Of a stretch of 16,240 bases of DNA, positions 1 to 8,288 are shown piece after piece. This stretch comes from Bimuria novae-zelandiae CBS 107.79 (lineage: Eukaryota; Ascomycota; Dothideomycetes; Pleosporales; Didymosphaeriaceae). Made by a program: the position numbers and the translations under genes. The notes below the pieces were generated by a model, which had not been told where the DNA came from, did not search any database, and saw only the letters and a program-made list of their open reading frames with translations. The DNA lies in NCBI GenBank assembly GCA_010015655.1, contig ML976735.1:331474-347713 (forward strand), given 5' to 3'. Within the stretch, counting starts at the first letter, position 1, and each line of letters starts with the position of its first letter.

Positions 1-62
1 CAAATGTTTGGCGATGTAATTACCATACAAATTACTTTACAAAAGGCATTTTACGACATTTG

Positions 63-90
63 GATCATTGAGCGTGTGCGATCATTGAGC
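63..90 (+). repeat. 11-bp direct repeat, 17-bp period
   Basis: GATCATTGAGC occurs exactly at 63-73 and again at 80-90, a 17-bp period directly upstream of the hairpin at 97-115. The function is unknown. It may be the remains of a short tandem repeat at the end of an element. Confidence 0.8.
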
Positions 91-96
91 TAGTAG

Positions 97-120
97 GGCC
101 GTGCGGAGCACGGCCTTTTT
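97..120 (+). other. Perfect 8-bp hairpin followed by T5
   Basis: GGCCGTGC (97-104) and GCACGGCC (108-115) pair perfectly around the 3-base loop GGA, and TTTTT follows at 116-120. In a bacterium this would be read as an intrinsic terminator. In this fungal setting it is better seen as a structured element end or the 3' end of a transcript. The structure is seen directly; its role is not known. Confidence 0.75.
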
Positions 121-159
121 CGGAGAAAAACTGAGAATCAGCCATTGGGGCCGAGTAAT

Positions 160-640
160 ACTTATTAATTTTTAAAAGTAAAGCTAGTCCTTCTTTTAGC
201 TTAAGCTTCCTTATTGCTATTAGAGTATTATGCTAGATTGTTTGGTTGTTAATTAGGCGACTTATTTTATCGTAGTATAAAGCCTAAGAGAGTTAAATAA
301 GTTGTTTTTAATAGTCTCTAATTACTTTAATCCCTAGATACTATTATAGGCTTTCTTTAATTATTATTAAGTACTTTTTCTTAAGTTGCTTTACGGCTTA
401 CTATGCTTTATAGGTTTTAGATTTATAGTATGCAAGGATAATGTTATCTACGTAAAGGAAAATAATAATCATGTCCTTAATTATATAGCAGGGCTTATAG
501 GGTATAATTTAAAACTTAAGTTAAGTAAGCATCGCTGTGAATTTCTTTTACTAGAGTAATAGAGAGATTCTTAATCTATATAAGGTTTTTTAAACTTTTA
601 AGATAGTGCTAGGTTTTCTATACCTTTATAGCATTTGCAT
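160..640 (-). pseudogene. copia-2 reverse transcriptase, C-terminal half (broken)
   Basis: Read on the minus strand from 640 downward, the conceptual product shows the copia RT segment with VYMQM at the junction, then LYRLRISLLL and KPCCIIKDMIIIFLYVDNI. The catalytic box reads YVDN at 454-443, where the family has YVDD; the second Asp to Asn is the G-to-A change expected from RIP. The conserved EL-Q-YLGIKV region and the LSQALYYDKI segment follow. The sequence ends at LLLKINKYY (~160), just where copia polyproteins pass into the connection region and RNase H. It is dead because of multiple stops and the catalytic change. It continues from the half at 1041-1330 once LTR A1 and one TSD copy are set aside. 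Confidence 0.87.
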
Positions 641-645
641 GTATA
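641..645. repeat. Target-site duplication GTATA, left copy (LTR A1)
   Basis: GTATA at 641-645 directly abuts the TGTTA end of solo LTR A1 and is repeated exactly at 1041-1045. Five bases is the usual duplication size for copia and gypsy integrases. Confidence 0.93.
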
Positions 646-846
646 TGTTAAGGTCCCAAAGGGGTAGCTAGTCCCTAAGGGGCTAAGGTTGGTTCTCGGG
701 CAGGAATACTGTAGTAGGACAAGAGAGGGTTGTAGTGATAGCTTGCGCTTGTCACTAGGGCGTTAGTATCGAAGGTGTGTACAGCACAATCAAATCAACA
801 AGGTTGCTTATTCAGATCCAAACGATAGATTGATAAACAGGTTGAA

Positions 847-871
847 CACGAATGCCATAAGGGTATTCGTG
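847..871 (-). other. Hairpin in LTR A1 just downstream of the TATA-like box
   Basis: CACGAATGCC (847-856) and GGTATTCGTG (862-871) form a 10-bp stem with one wobble or mismatch position and a 5-base loop. A hairpin also sits at the matching place in LTR A2 (570-594 of the 15 kb block) although the stem sequence differs. It lies about where transcription of the LTR should start, so it would fall at or near the 5' end of the element RNA. Confidence 0.65.
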
Positions 872-875
872 CTAG

Positions 876-883
876 GTTATATA
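876..883 (-). promoter_or_regulatory. Putative TATA box of LTR A1
   Basis: The minus strand reads TATATAAC here, about 70 bp downstream of the E-box and 4 bp upstream of the hairpin. This position suits an LTR U3/R promoter. It is a motif match only. Confidence 0.5.
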
Positions 884-949
884 CATGGTCATTTCTGCCA
901 TCCCCCGTTCCCTTCCATCCGGGATGGTTCTGCTTGGCGGGATGGTAGA

Positions 950-957
950 TCACGTGA
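950..957. promoter_or_regulatory. Palindromic E-box TCACGTGA in LTR A1
   Basis: TCACGTGA contains the CACGTG core bound by fungal bHLH proteins of the Cbf1/Pho4 type. The same core sits at 15521-15530 in LTR A2, inside a longer palindrome GTCACGTGAC. Its retention in two otherwise diverged LTRs suggests a shared U3 regulatory site. Confidence 0.55.
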
Positions 958-1040
958 CCTCGGTAGTGCAGTCCCACCTTGGGTTACCCCGCTGCGCTCA
1001 CCGTTGGTTGTTCTTTGTTGCGATTGTTCAGATCTCAACA

Positions 1041-1045
1041 GTATA
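1041..1045. repeat. Target-site duplication GTATA, right copy (LTR A1)
   Basis: Exact match to 641-645, directly abutting the ...CTCAACA end of LTR A1. If A1 and one copy are ignored, the minus-strand RT frame reads straight through as GRKVY then MQM, the copia VYM-MP-GY region. This confirms the insertion site. Confidence 0.93.
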
Positions 1046-1330
1046 CTTTTCTACCTAGTAATGCGTGCACAAACGCCTTCGTACTTCGTAACGTTATATT
1101 ATATTAGTTTAAGATTATATTTAGCCGCGATAGCTATAAGCAGTTAAAAGGAACGTCTTACTAGTATTACTATATAGGTGTCCTAAGAGGTAATATTGCG
1201 TTATTAGTTTCCTTTAACTACCAGTCGTGCTTTGCACTTGATGAAATGGTGGTGTTTATTAAACTTATATATATATACCCACGTGTAATTTAGGATCTAT
1301 TGTCCCGTCGTCTTTATAGTCTTATATAGT
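1041..1330 (-). pseudogene. copia-2 reverse transcriptase, N-terminal half (broken)
   Basis: On the minus strand this encodes the start of the copia RT: WVYIYKFNK, then KCKARLVVKGN (1260-1200), the familiar KARLV-RG motif, and near 1080-1046 a remnant of the AFVHALL / KVY segment. Stops interrupt it, and a short frame shift lies just before the AFVHA motif, where ACGAAGTACGAAG looks like a small local duplication. The remainder of the RT lies at 160-640 beyond LTR A1. Nothing functional could be made. Confidence 0.85.
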
Positions 1331-2035
1331 ACTTCTACCTATAATTTTATAATTTTATAACTATTTAGGTGCGATTATTATGCTTCCTTAAATAATTTTC
1401 CTATTAGGTATTCGTCGAGATTTATTTTAAATATAGGTAGAGGTAGTAATTACGATTAGTAAATTTTACTGCCTTTTATAAGTAGTCTTTTTATTCTTAC
1501 TTTATTAATTAGATCTTCTTTGTACTTACCTACGTTTTTGGCTCTAGTTCCTGTTATAAAGGCTGTTTCCTAGGGAACTGTCTTTAATAATTAAATTTTA
1601 AAAATACTTAGTACTTTCCTAATTATTAACTGCGCTAGTAAGGCTGCAAGTAATAGTATTATTAGTAAAGTTAAGTAGTAATCCTTAATCTTTTATCCTT
1701 AGTGGTAGCTTAGTAGATCTGGCTCTTTATTATTATTTATATTATAGTTAACAGTTTTATCTTTATAAAATAATTTAATTTCTAGTTAGTGCATAGGTAG
1801 TAGTAGCTTAATTATCTTAATATACGTTGCTATCTCGTCTAGTGTGCTATGCATAAGATTGTCTATAAGATTCTTAGTTTTGCTATTAAAGATTATATTC
1901 TTATTAAAATTACATCCTGCGTGCTAATAACTTTTGCAAGTAATAGAACCTAGATCTAATAGATATTAAATAATTAGTATCCTACTAGATATCTAATCCA
2001 TGCCTTTAGATTAAGTCTCTATAGTTATGACTTTC
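1331..2035 (-). pseudogene. copia-2 integrase-RT linker region (degraded)
   Basis: This minus-strand A-rich stretch lies between the integrase end motif (near 2040) and the RT start (near 1330). Copia polyproteins have a variable, low-conservation linker here, and I can recognise only scattered residues. Stops are dense in all frames. It is assigned by position and by the same strand asymmetry as its neighbours. Confidence 0.6.
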
Positions 2036-3000
2036 CTATATGTGTATCGTTCGTTATTACAAACGCTTTGCAACTATAGGCTTTTAAGTAAGCTAGATTT
2101 AGTTCCTTAAATAATATAATTAATTTATTTGCTAGTAATACTTATATAAAGAATAGCTCGTAAAGCGTTTTCTAGTTATTCAAGTAGTTTAGCGTTTAAT
2201 TATATAGGTATACTTTGGCTCGTGTAATTTCTAGCCAGAGCTCTTATAGAAGATTCGCGTCTAGGTGTATCGCTCGCGATTTTTTCTTATTTACACCCTT
2301 TAGGCGTTTAGCGCCCCTATTTTAAGCTTATATATTTAGTGCTAAAGGCTTAATAACTATATCTTATCCTTACAACTAGCACTTAACTTTAGACCTAATT
2401 ATTATAACCTTATTATCTAATTTAATAATGTTTAGGGTGATATTATATTAGTTTTTAAGAAATTAGAAGAAGTTTGTTAGTGCGTTAATAATTCACTTAG
2501 CTATTTAGTTATTAGTAAAGCAGAAATCCTATTACAACTTTAAGTACTTATCTAGAATAAGTATTTAACTCTTCTCCTTATTAAACGTCTATAGTTTATA
2601 TAAATAGAAATTAATAGTAAGCCTCTTTTTAATTCCTTACTTATTAATTCTTAGTGTGTGGATAATTTGCCTCTGCATCTTTACTTATCTATATAAGTTA
2701 TACTTTATTATTATAATTCTTTTAACGCGCACCCCCTTAGATTATTATACTAAGTATTTAATTGTTATAGATCCTAGATAACTAAGCCTCTTATACTAAA
2801 GTAAGGCTAATACTTTCTAAGTTCGTCTCTGCGTTCGAGAGTTATGGATATATGTGTAATAAGCTAAGTAGTACATAGGCTGGTATTTTAGTACCTATTA
2901 CCTATAGATCTCTTTAAGTTCTCTAATAGTTGTTCTATTTAGTCTCTTAAGGGTAGTAGGTTCTAATTTAGTATTCTACTAGAATCCTTGCTGTCGTAAT
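2036..3000 (-). pseudogene. copia-2 gag-pre-integrase and integrase (broken)
   Basis: On the minus strand, 3000-2720 carries the gag-pre-integrase segment: TTLKRLNRTTIRELKEIY, then NSRTQRR, and further on a degraded remnant of the zinc-binding W-RLGH region. The integrase core follows, with KPLALNI, NRGAKRLKGV (the Q-NG-AER region of copia integrases), AKVYLYN and, near 2075-2045, AYLKAYSCKAF, the hallmark A-L-AYG-KAF block. Copia-1 has the matching block as AYLKAYGGKAF near 11550, so the two elements can be aligned here. Many stops and RIP-type substitutions make it non-functional. Confidence 0.88.
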
Positions 3001-3029
3001 ACTTAAAATAAGATAAGGTTATATAGCAG

Positions 3030-3245
3030 GTCTAGACAAATAGCTATATTATATAGTACTAGTCTTTCAGTTCCTTATTCGTATTGTAGATTTATCACAA
3101 GTAATCTATACCCCTTAATATATATTTCTGTATTACCTGTCCACACAAAATCCCCTTATGCCGGCGGTTAGTAATTATATATCTAATTAGGATTGTTCGT
3201 GATGTGGCAGGTTAAGCTAGAATTAAGGATAAATAAACGTCGCAG
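3030..3245 (-). pseudogene. copia-2 aspartic protease (broken)
   Basis: On the minus strand the frame reads YFILNSSLTCHITNN, then PA-GDFVWTGNTEIYIKGY, matching the copia retropepsin region (ILDSGS-CHI-ND, then a DF-W-GN-R--IKGYG strand). The active-site triplet at 224-216 of the 3.2 kb block (3224-3216) reads NSS where DSG is required, so the catalytic Asp is lost through a G-to-A change. A retained VLYN-A-C--LLYNL remnant leads into the gag-pre-integrase segment. Confidence 0.85.
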
Positions 3246-4631
3246 TAGATAATTAATATTATTTATTCTAAAAGACAAGATAAATACTACTTATATAGTA
3301 AATATTAATTTACTATTTAGTTACTATTTAGTAATTTCTAAAGTTAGAGTATAGGAGTTCTTTATAGCTAGAGTTCTAGTTCTAAGCCTGCTTTAACCTC
3401 TTAAAAGTCCTTAAAACTCTAGATTATGCTCTTGCTTTAGTGCAATAAGTCCCTTAATCTTTTTATTTAGTTACTACTATTCTAGGACTTTTACTAAATT
3501 TATATAGAAATAGTCCTTAATAGAGTGCTATATACTACATGCATAGAATTTCTGTCTTTTTTAATAGATTTTAGGCGCCTACCTGCTTTAATAAAGATTA
3601 AAAAGTCTAGGGAAGAGTCTTGCTTAACTATCTACTAGCCTATACGTTAATATTAAGGTCTATCTAGTTCTCTAAATAATAATATTTTAGTATTATAGGC
3701 GTCCCTACTTCGTGCGCTCTAAGCAGGTTTGCCGCTTTTACTAAGCTCTAATAAGTTACTTGCTATAAAGGCAGATCTCTGCTTTGTTCGCGATATTAGG
3801 TAGTTTAGCATTATATATTCTTAGAAACGCTTTATTATTTCTTTCTTAGTTATATCTGGTGTGAACCATCCGTTATCGTAAAAGGTTATTAACCACGTAG
3901 GAGTGACTTTGTTTATAGCAGTTAAAAAGTCTTTTACTATAGTATAAAACTATATTAATTTTAAGACTTTATACGTCTCCCCTTTAGTAGCTACTTAATT
4001 TTATTCTACTAGCTATGTATCCTATATTTTCGTAGTTTATAGTAGTTTTAAGTATAAATAATATTAGTCGCGTGCGTCTTCTTATTTAAATAGCGTATTA
4101 ATACTAACTATAGCTTTAAGATTAATAATTTACTATTTTAGTAATTAATTAAGTAGGCAACACGTCGTTTAGAGATACTAGCTAATTATTAATTATATAA
4201 AGATAATAATTTACTAGAGGTTTAACTACTTCTTCTTAAATGCGTGTTAATTATTCTTAAATTCTTTAAGCAACGTCTTATAGTATTTCAGATCCTCTTT
4301 AAAGACTTTAATACTTAATATAGATAGCTTAGAAATACGCGTTAGCGTTATAACGCCTATAGCTAGAATGTAGTTAGCTAGTTTTAGAGCTTATAGGATT
4401 ACTAGCTCAGGTTTTAGCGTAGTTGTTAATTCTAGATCTAGTAGATCCTAGATACAATAGAGTACGTATCTTAATTAGATTTGTGTACCCTACGCCGTAT
4501 AGTTAGTGTGGTCGTGTAGCGTGGTCGTTGTTACGTCGCGTAGGTGTGGCGTCGTTATGTTAGTAGTTAAGGCAATAAGACTCTTAATTATGAGATTAAT
4601 AGGATTATTAAGGATAGGTAATAATTGTGTG
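3246..4631 (-). pseudogene. copia-2 gag-like region (degraded)
   Basis: This lies between the candidate 5' LTR and the protease, where copia elements encode Gag. The best-preserved part, on the minus strand near 3890-3600, shows WFTPDITKKEIIKRF, then RSAFIASNLLELSKSGKPA and KILLFRELDRP. A lysine-rich tail follows. I do not recognise a standard Gag fold or a zinc knuckle in it, and the region (about 1.4 kb) is long enough to include a 5' leader. Another possibility is that part of it is a separate decayed insertion. The plus-strand frame at 4506-4715 is a shadow. Confidence 0.6.
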
Positions 4632-4805
4632 TGTTACAGTATAGGGTCTAGTAAAGAAGTAATAAGATTAATTAATTTATTCTCTCTTGTAATTATGTCT
4701 CTAGAAGCTAGTTAACGTCTCTTATTTTAAGTTCCTGTCTATGCGTTATGTATAATAGCCCTAGACCTGTTCTAGCCTAGGTTCTCTACTACATATAATC
4801 TGACA
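4632..4805 (-). repeat. Candidate 5' LTR of copia-2 (outer end firm, inner end tentative)
   Basis: The outer end is clear: the minus strand begins TGTCAGATTATA at 4805, the same 12 bases that open the copia-1 LTR, and base-strand asymmetry flips exactly here. The inner end is a guess at the TGTTACAG (plus) at 4632, which would give TG...CA ends and 174 bp. No primer-binding site is recognisable after it, and no second LTR survives for comparison. Confidence 0.55.
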
Positions 4806-4829
4806 AGAGTAAGCTAGTTCCTAGTAAAA

Positions 4830-5625
4830 TAATAAATATTTTTAACTTCTTAGAGGAACACTAACTAAGAGAAGAAGACTTTAGTTTTATAGTAGTAAAA
4901 TAATAAAATAAGGACTATAAAGTAACACTTTACTACGCTTACTAACCTAATCTAGTTAGTAAGGCAGTACGTAAATAGGTAGATTACTACTATAAGAATA
5001 AAGACTTTAAAAAGAAGTACTTAAATAAAAACCTAAACTATAAACTATAGTACGACCTAGATCACCGTAACCCTATACATAAAACTATATAATAGACACT
5101 CTATAGAGAAGACTAATGTACTATATATTACTAAACTAAGAAATATAGCTATTTTCCTTAAATATACTAATAATATAAATAAAAATAGTTTAACTATCTT
5201 ATTACCCGGTATAACGTTTACCTCTAAGATAAACGCGAAACACGGTATTTGTTACACTTTAACTAGGTAATAAACTAAGCAATATTACTATTAGTTAATA
5301 AAAAATATATATTAAATATATAGTGAACGTGCTCATATCCTAACTACGAGAAATATATAAATTAAAAGGTAAAGTATAGATTTAATTATATACTTAAGGG
5401 AACTACAACCCTTAGGATTAAGTTAGTAATAAGAAATAAAGATAGTAAAGCTTCTTAAGAAAGGGCCCAGTAATGGCCCTAAGAAGAGAAAGGGAAAAGA
5501 TACCCCTAGTCTATAAAGCTAGCTATAAGGAAGATGTCTTTTTTAGACCTAGGCTTAGGCAGGAAGACGCCTTTAAAGAATTAAATACTACTAATAGTTA
5601 GGCACTAATTAAGCTACTAGTATAT
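4830..5625 (+). pseudogene. Gypsy gag-like region (degraded)
   Basis: This stretch precedes the gypsy protease and so occupies the gag position. The plus-strand conceptual translation is rich in Lys, Tyr and Asn and peppered with RIP-type stops. I can follow one frame loosely (EDFSFI, then YYYKNKDFKKKYLNK, then LYREDQC) but cannot identify a capsid motif. A cysteine knuckle is not recognisable, although RIP would turn Cys and His codons into Tyr. The assignment is by position only. From about 5470 the composition improves for about 70 bases. Confidence 0.5.
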
Positions 5626-5970
5626 CTTAAAGGAATATAGATAAAAGCTATACTAGACTTAAGAGTATAGGAGAGCTATATATTAAGAAAAGCACTTAAT
5701 AGAGTAGGACTCTATAAACGTAAGAAGCCTATACTTTATACTATTTATATTATAAATAGATAACTAATACCTAGCAACATAATAATTAAATATAAAATTA
5801 AGATAATTCTTAAATTTTATAAACACTAAGAATTAATTACTCTTAGCATTATTAAGAAAGCTAATTATAATGTAATTTTAAAACTATCTTAGTTAAGCAA
5901 ACACAGCCCTATAATTAATTAAAAAAAGAAGCTATCTTTCAAACGCTATAATTATATATTATAAGTAAAG
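5626..5970 (+). pseudogene. Gypsy aspartic protease (broken)
   Basis: Retropepsin region of the gypsy polyprotein. The active-site block at 5656-5670 reads D-L-R-V-stop, where the family has D-S-G-A-Q; each of the four altered codons differs by one C-to-T or G-to-A change. Downstream, ALNRVGLYKRK, then ELITLSIIKKANYNVIL and SKHSPIIN match the typical HEELI-FDI---YDVILG-PWL-KHNP-I-W strands of gypsy proteases. It is non-functional. Confidence 0.82.
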
Positions 5971-6285
5971 CCTACGCATTAGCAGAATATAATAGTAAAT
6001 AAGAAAGCTATTAATAATATAGTCTTGCGACGAATAGCCGAAAAACGGGAAATATCCTTGGCAGACACTGGCAGGAACCACCAGATTATAGAGCGCAAGA
6101 AGATAGATAACAGCACAAACTAAAAAATTCTAGAACGCTACTAAGCATGGAATTATATGTTTACTAAAAGAGAAGGAAAGGTAAACCTTTTTGAATATTA
6201 ACTTTAAGAATATATAATTAACTTAAAAGAAAGGAAAACGCCACCCTTTAACCTACTATATAGTAAAACTAAGAAAGAACTCTAG
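5971..6285 (+). pseudogene. Gypsy protease-RT linker with a spared island
   Basis: This section reads LRRIAEKREISLADTG and neighbouring residues at about 6027-6120 in a stretch with near-normal composition, then returns to RIP-type sequence. It then shows KVNLFEY and KTPPFNLLY, matching the PP----Y-L-P-E segment just before gypsy RT. It is in the same frame as the RT that follows. Confidence 0.65.
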
Positions 6286-6870
6286 CAAGAAAAGGAATTT
6301 ATTAAGATAAATCTTATAAAAGAATATATTAAACCCTGAAAATTACTAGTCGCTAGTCCTTTTATATTTGTATCTAAGAAGGATAGACAACCACGGCCTT
6401 ATATAAATTATAAGAAACTTAACGATATAATAATTAAAAATTAATATCTACTACTAAATACTTTAGAACTCTAAGACTAACTCTTAAGAGTAAAGATCTT
6501 TATAATAATAGATCTAAGAGATAGATACTACCTTATATAAATTAAGAAAGGTAATAAGTAGAAGATAGCGTTTAGAACATGCTATAAATTATTTAAATAT
6601 ATAGTTATACTTTTTAGACTTACTAATACACTAGCAATCTTTCAGGCACTAGTTAAAAATATCTTACGTAATTATCTACATATATTTATTATTATATATA
6701 TAAACGACATTCTTATCTTCTCTGAAAACGAATCAGACCACGTACCACATGTACAGACAGTACTGAAAGTACTAGACGAAGTACACCTACAAACTAAGCT
6801 AAAGAAGTGCAAATTTTATGTATAAAGACTAGAATTTCTAGGATATATTATTAGCATAAATAAAATTAAA
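6286..6870 (+). pseudogene. Gypsy reverse transcriptase (broken)
   Basis: Fingers and palm of a Ty3/gypsy RT: KELxQEKEFIKINLIKEYI, ASPFIFVSKKDRQPRPYIN (the S-P--FV-KKDG-LR-C-DYR-LN block), DLRDRYY (the DL--AY motif), RTCYKLFKY, then the catalytic box at 6697-6708 reading YIND where YIDD is expected (first Asp to Asn by G-to-A). The stretch 6700-6830 is unusually clean: DILIFSENESDHVPHVQTVL, then KLKKCKFYV and LEFLGYIIS, the conserved H--H---VL--L-----L-L---KC-F motif. Stops in the 5' half are of RIP type. Confidence 0.92.
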
Positions 6871-7476
6871 TATATTAGAAACTAGCTAATGCTAAAAACT
6901 ATAAAAAATATTTAAGAATTCTTAGAATTTTATAAATTTTACTAATAGTTTATTAAAGATTATGCGAAAATTATAATATCCTTAATAAATCTTATAAAGA
7001 AGGACGTACTATTTATATAAATAGCAAAGTGCAGAATATTATTCTAACTCTTAAAAATAGCATGCATAATGCCATCAGCACTCATCAACTTTAGAGATAG
7101 AGAACTACTACGATTCAAAACAGACGCAAGCGACCTTATAAGGGGCACATGCGCAAAGCAAGCAAAGAACGGCAAATAGCATCTAATCGTATACTATTCA
7201 CGAAAGTTTAACGACACAGAAACACGATACGACGTACACGACAAGAAACTCTATACTATTATAAAAGTATTAAAGTATTAGAGGATTTACGCCCTTACTT
7301 ACTTAACATTAAAAATCTATATAAATTATAAGAGCTTACTACGATTCACAACTATAAAAAAAACTTATTCTACGATAATAAATATAGTTATAGACTACTA
7401 GATAATATAAGCTTAAAGTTATCTATATAGTAGGGAAAGAAAATAGACGAGTAGACGCGCTTAGCTAATAAAATAA

Positions 7477-7480
<4 letters not shown>
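6871..7480 (+). pseudogene. Gypsy RT thumb/connection and RNase H (broken)
   Basis: After the RT comes the thumb region with FLEF-KFY and VPLI-like remnants, then the RNase H: INFRDRELLRFKTDASD at about 7080-7130. The conserved TDASD motif is intact here, followed by KNGK, YYSRKFNDTETRYDVHDKKL, the S-K------NY-V-DKELLAI block, and further on a decayed HxxL remnant. The 7070-7210 segment has near-normal composition while the flanks are TpA-saturated. Stops before and after kill the reading frame. Confidence 0.88.

Positions 7481-7482
<2 letters not shown>

Positions 7483-7510
<28 letters not shown>
7483..7510 (+). repeat. A28 homopolymer
   Basis: An uninterrupted run of 28 A lies between the gypsy RNase H and integrase. 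It has no TSD-flanked insert attached, so it looks like a slippage expansion of a Lys-rich codon stretch that became A-rich after RIP. The exact length is prone to sequencing error. Confidence 0.85.
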
Positions 7511-7513
<3 letters not shown>

Positions 7514-7559
7514 TACAGACCTACTCCGTAATACTAAAAAAAAATTAGATTTCTTAAAC

Positions 7560-8288
7560 TAACGGTAGAGCTTAACTAACTTATTATTACTATACGAAAA
7601 GTACCTAAGGAAGTATAAACTAAAATTATATAATAGTACTATAATAACTTAGTGTATAGACCTCTAAATATTAAGAAGATAATAGAACTTATCTAGTAAA
7701 ATTATAGCTGTAAAGGTATTAAGGAAGCAGTAGCTATATATATTTATAAATAAGTAGATTACTAACGTAATAAATATGCAACTTATCTTAAGTATAGAGA
7801 GATGCAAGCAATCCGAATACCTATAGCACTATAGGAAGACTTTATAATAGACTTTATAATAAGATCACCTAAGTTAAAAGATCTAGGAACAGGAATAAGC
7901 TATAACTTTATATCAATAATTATTTATTAATTCACTAAATACGTGGAATTACTACTATATTAAAAGATAACTAAAGTAAAGAAACTTGCATTCCTTATTC
8001 TAAAGAGAATTATAAGCGATAGAGATATGCTCTTTACGTTAAACTACTAGATAATAATTATAGCACTTATTAGAATAAAATAAAAACTATTAATAGTATA
8101 TTATCTGCAAACCGACGGAAGAACAGAACGTATAAATTAAACAATTAAGACGTACTTACGCATCTACTACAGTAACTAGAAAAATAACTAGATTTCCCTA
8201 TTACTTATAGCATAATCAGTATATAATAATAAGATATTAGTAATAATATGGTTTATACTATTTTACCTAAATTACAGAAGACACGTAC
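7560..8288 (+). pseudogene. Gypsy integrase, N-terminal and core part (interrupted by copia-1)
   Basis: The zinc-binding N-terminal region is recognisable near 7620-7790 (YHNN, ELI-QNYSCKGIKEAV, then a C-V-D-C site now read as stop-VDY, then RNKYATYLKY). The DDE core follows: IPIAL-EDFIIDFI near 7830 (first Asp), FTKYVEL, then FLKRIISDRDMLFT around 8010 (second catalytic position, the SDRG--FTS block), then YLQTDGRTERIN at 8104-8140, the hallmark YHPQTDGQTER motif, and LLLIA-SVYNN. It is cut at 8288 by copia-1 and continues at 14421. Several RIP-type stops are present. Confidence 0.92.
8284..8288. repeat. Target-site duplication CGTAC, left copy (copia-1)
   Basis: CGTAC directly precedes the TGTCAGA start of the copia-1 5' LTR and recurs exactly at 14416-14420 after the 3' LTR. 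Confidence 0.95.

Larger units (their letters stand above)
1..153. other. Left flank with normal base composition, unassigned
   Basis: Base composition here is ordinary, with CpG and CpA present, unlike the TpA-saturated DNA that starts near 154. I see no credible protein. A minus-strand frame runs from the copia-2 remnant into this stretch and stays open for about 30 codons, but that looks accidental. It contains an 11-bp direct repeat and a perfect hairpin (separate entries). It could be the 3' part of another element or host intergenic DNA. Confidence 0.5.
646..1040 (-). mobile_element. Solo LTR A1, 395 bp, inserted in copia-2 RT
   Basis: On the minus strand it runs from TGTTGAGATC (1040 down) to CCTTAACA (646), so it has standard TG...CA ends, and it is flanked by GTATA on both sides. 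No PBS, PPT or polyprotein is attached, so it is a solo LTR left by LTR-LTR recombination. Orientation was set by comparison with A2 (15413-15775): both share an exact 19-base block (here 833-815) and a 16-base block (here 702-687), and A1 has a TATA-like site only in this sense. Composition is near normal with CpG, CpA and an intact E-box, whereas the copia-2 host DNA is RIP-saturated, so it inserted late or escaped RIP. The open frames seen in it (for example 830-1147 plus and 795-977 minus) are incidental. Confidence 0.93.
154..4805 (-). mobile_element. Ty1/copia-type LTR retrotransposon remnant (copia-2), 3'-truncated and RIP-degraded
   Basis: A copia-type element reading leftward. Its 5' terminus is the minus-strand TGTCAGATTATA starting at 4805. 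The gene order on the minus strand is gag-like region, aspartic protease, gag-pre-integrase, integrase, RT, which is the Ty1/copia order. The plus strand is T-rich and the minus strand A-rich throughout, as retroelement sense strands are. All frames are broken by many stops of the kind RIP makes. The RT is split by solo LTR A1 (646-1040), with GTATA duplicated at 641-645 and 1041-1045. The RNase H domain and 3' LTR are missing: recognisable copia sequence stops at about 154-165, where GC-normal DNA begins. Its first 12 LTR bases match copia-1, but the protein motifs differ, so it is a different family. Confidence 0.88.
4806..8288 (+). mobile_element. Ty3/gypsy LTR retrotransposon remnant, 5' and central part
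   Basis: Plus-strand gypsy element. The visible order is gag-like region, protease, RT, RNase H, integrase, the Ty3/gypsy order. No 5' LTR is visible: the sequence is cut at 4805/4806 by the 5' end of copia-2. The integrase is interrupted at 8288 by copia-1, and the rest resumes at 14421. The plus strand is A-rich and TpA-saturated. GC-normal islands survive near 6030-6120, 6690-6810 and 7070-7210. It appears to be the oldest element here, since copia-1 is nested in it. Confidence 0.9.

Noticed and set aside
97..120. Bacterial rho-independent terminator
   Set aside because: The window is fungal by its RIP signature and retrotransposon families, so a hairpin with T-run has no such meaning here.
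830..1147. Open frame of 105 codons as a gene
   Set aside because: It lies mostly inside solo LTR A1 and runs past the target duplication into copia-2; no recognisable domain.
4506..4715. Plus-strand frame with a hydrophobic Val/Leu/Ile-rich product
   Set aside because: It lies antisense to the copia-2 leader or gag region and straddles the candidate LTR; no known fold and no support on either side.
1100..4740. LINE (Tad-like) element on the minus strand
   Set aside because: The T-rich plus strand first suggested this, but the motifs found are copia protease, integrase (AYLKAY-CKAF) and RT in copia order with an LTR terminus at 4805.
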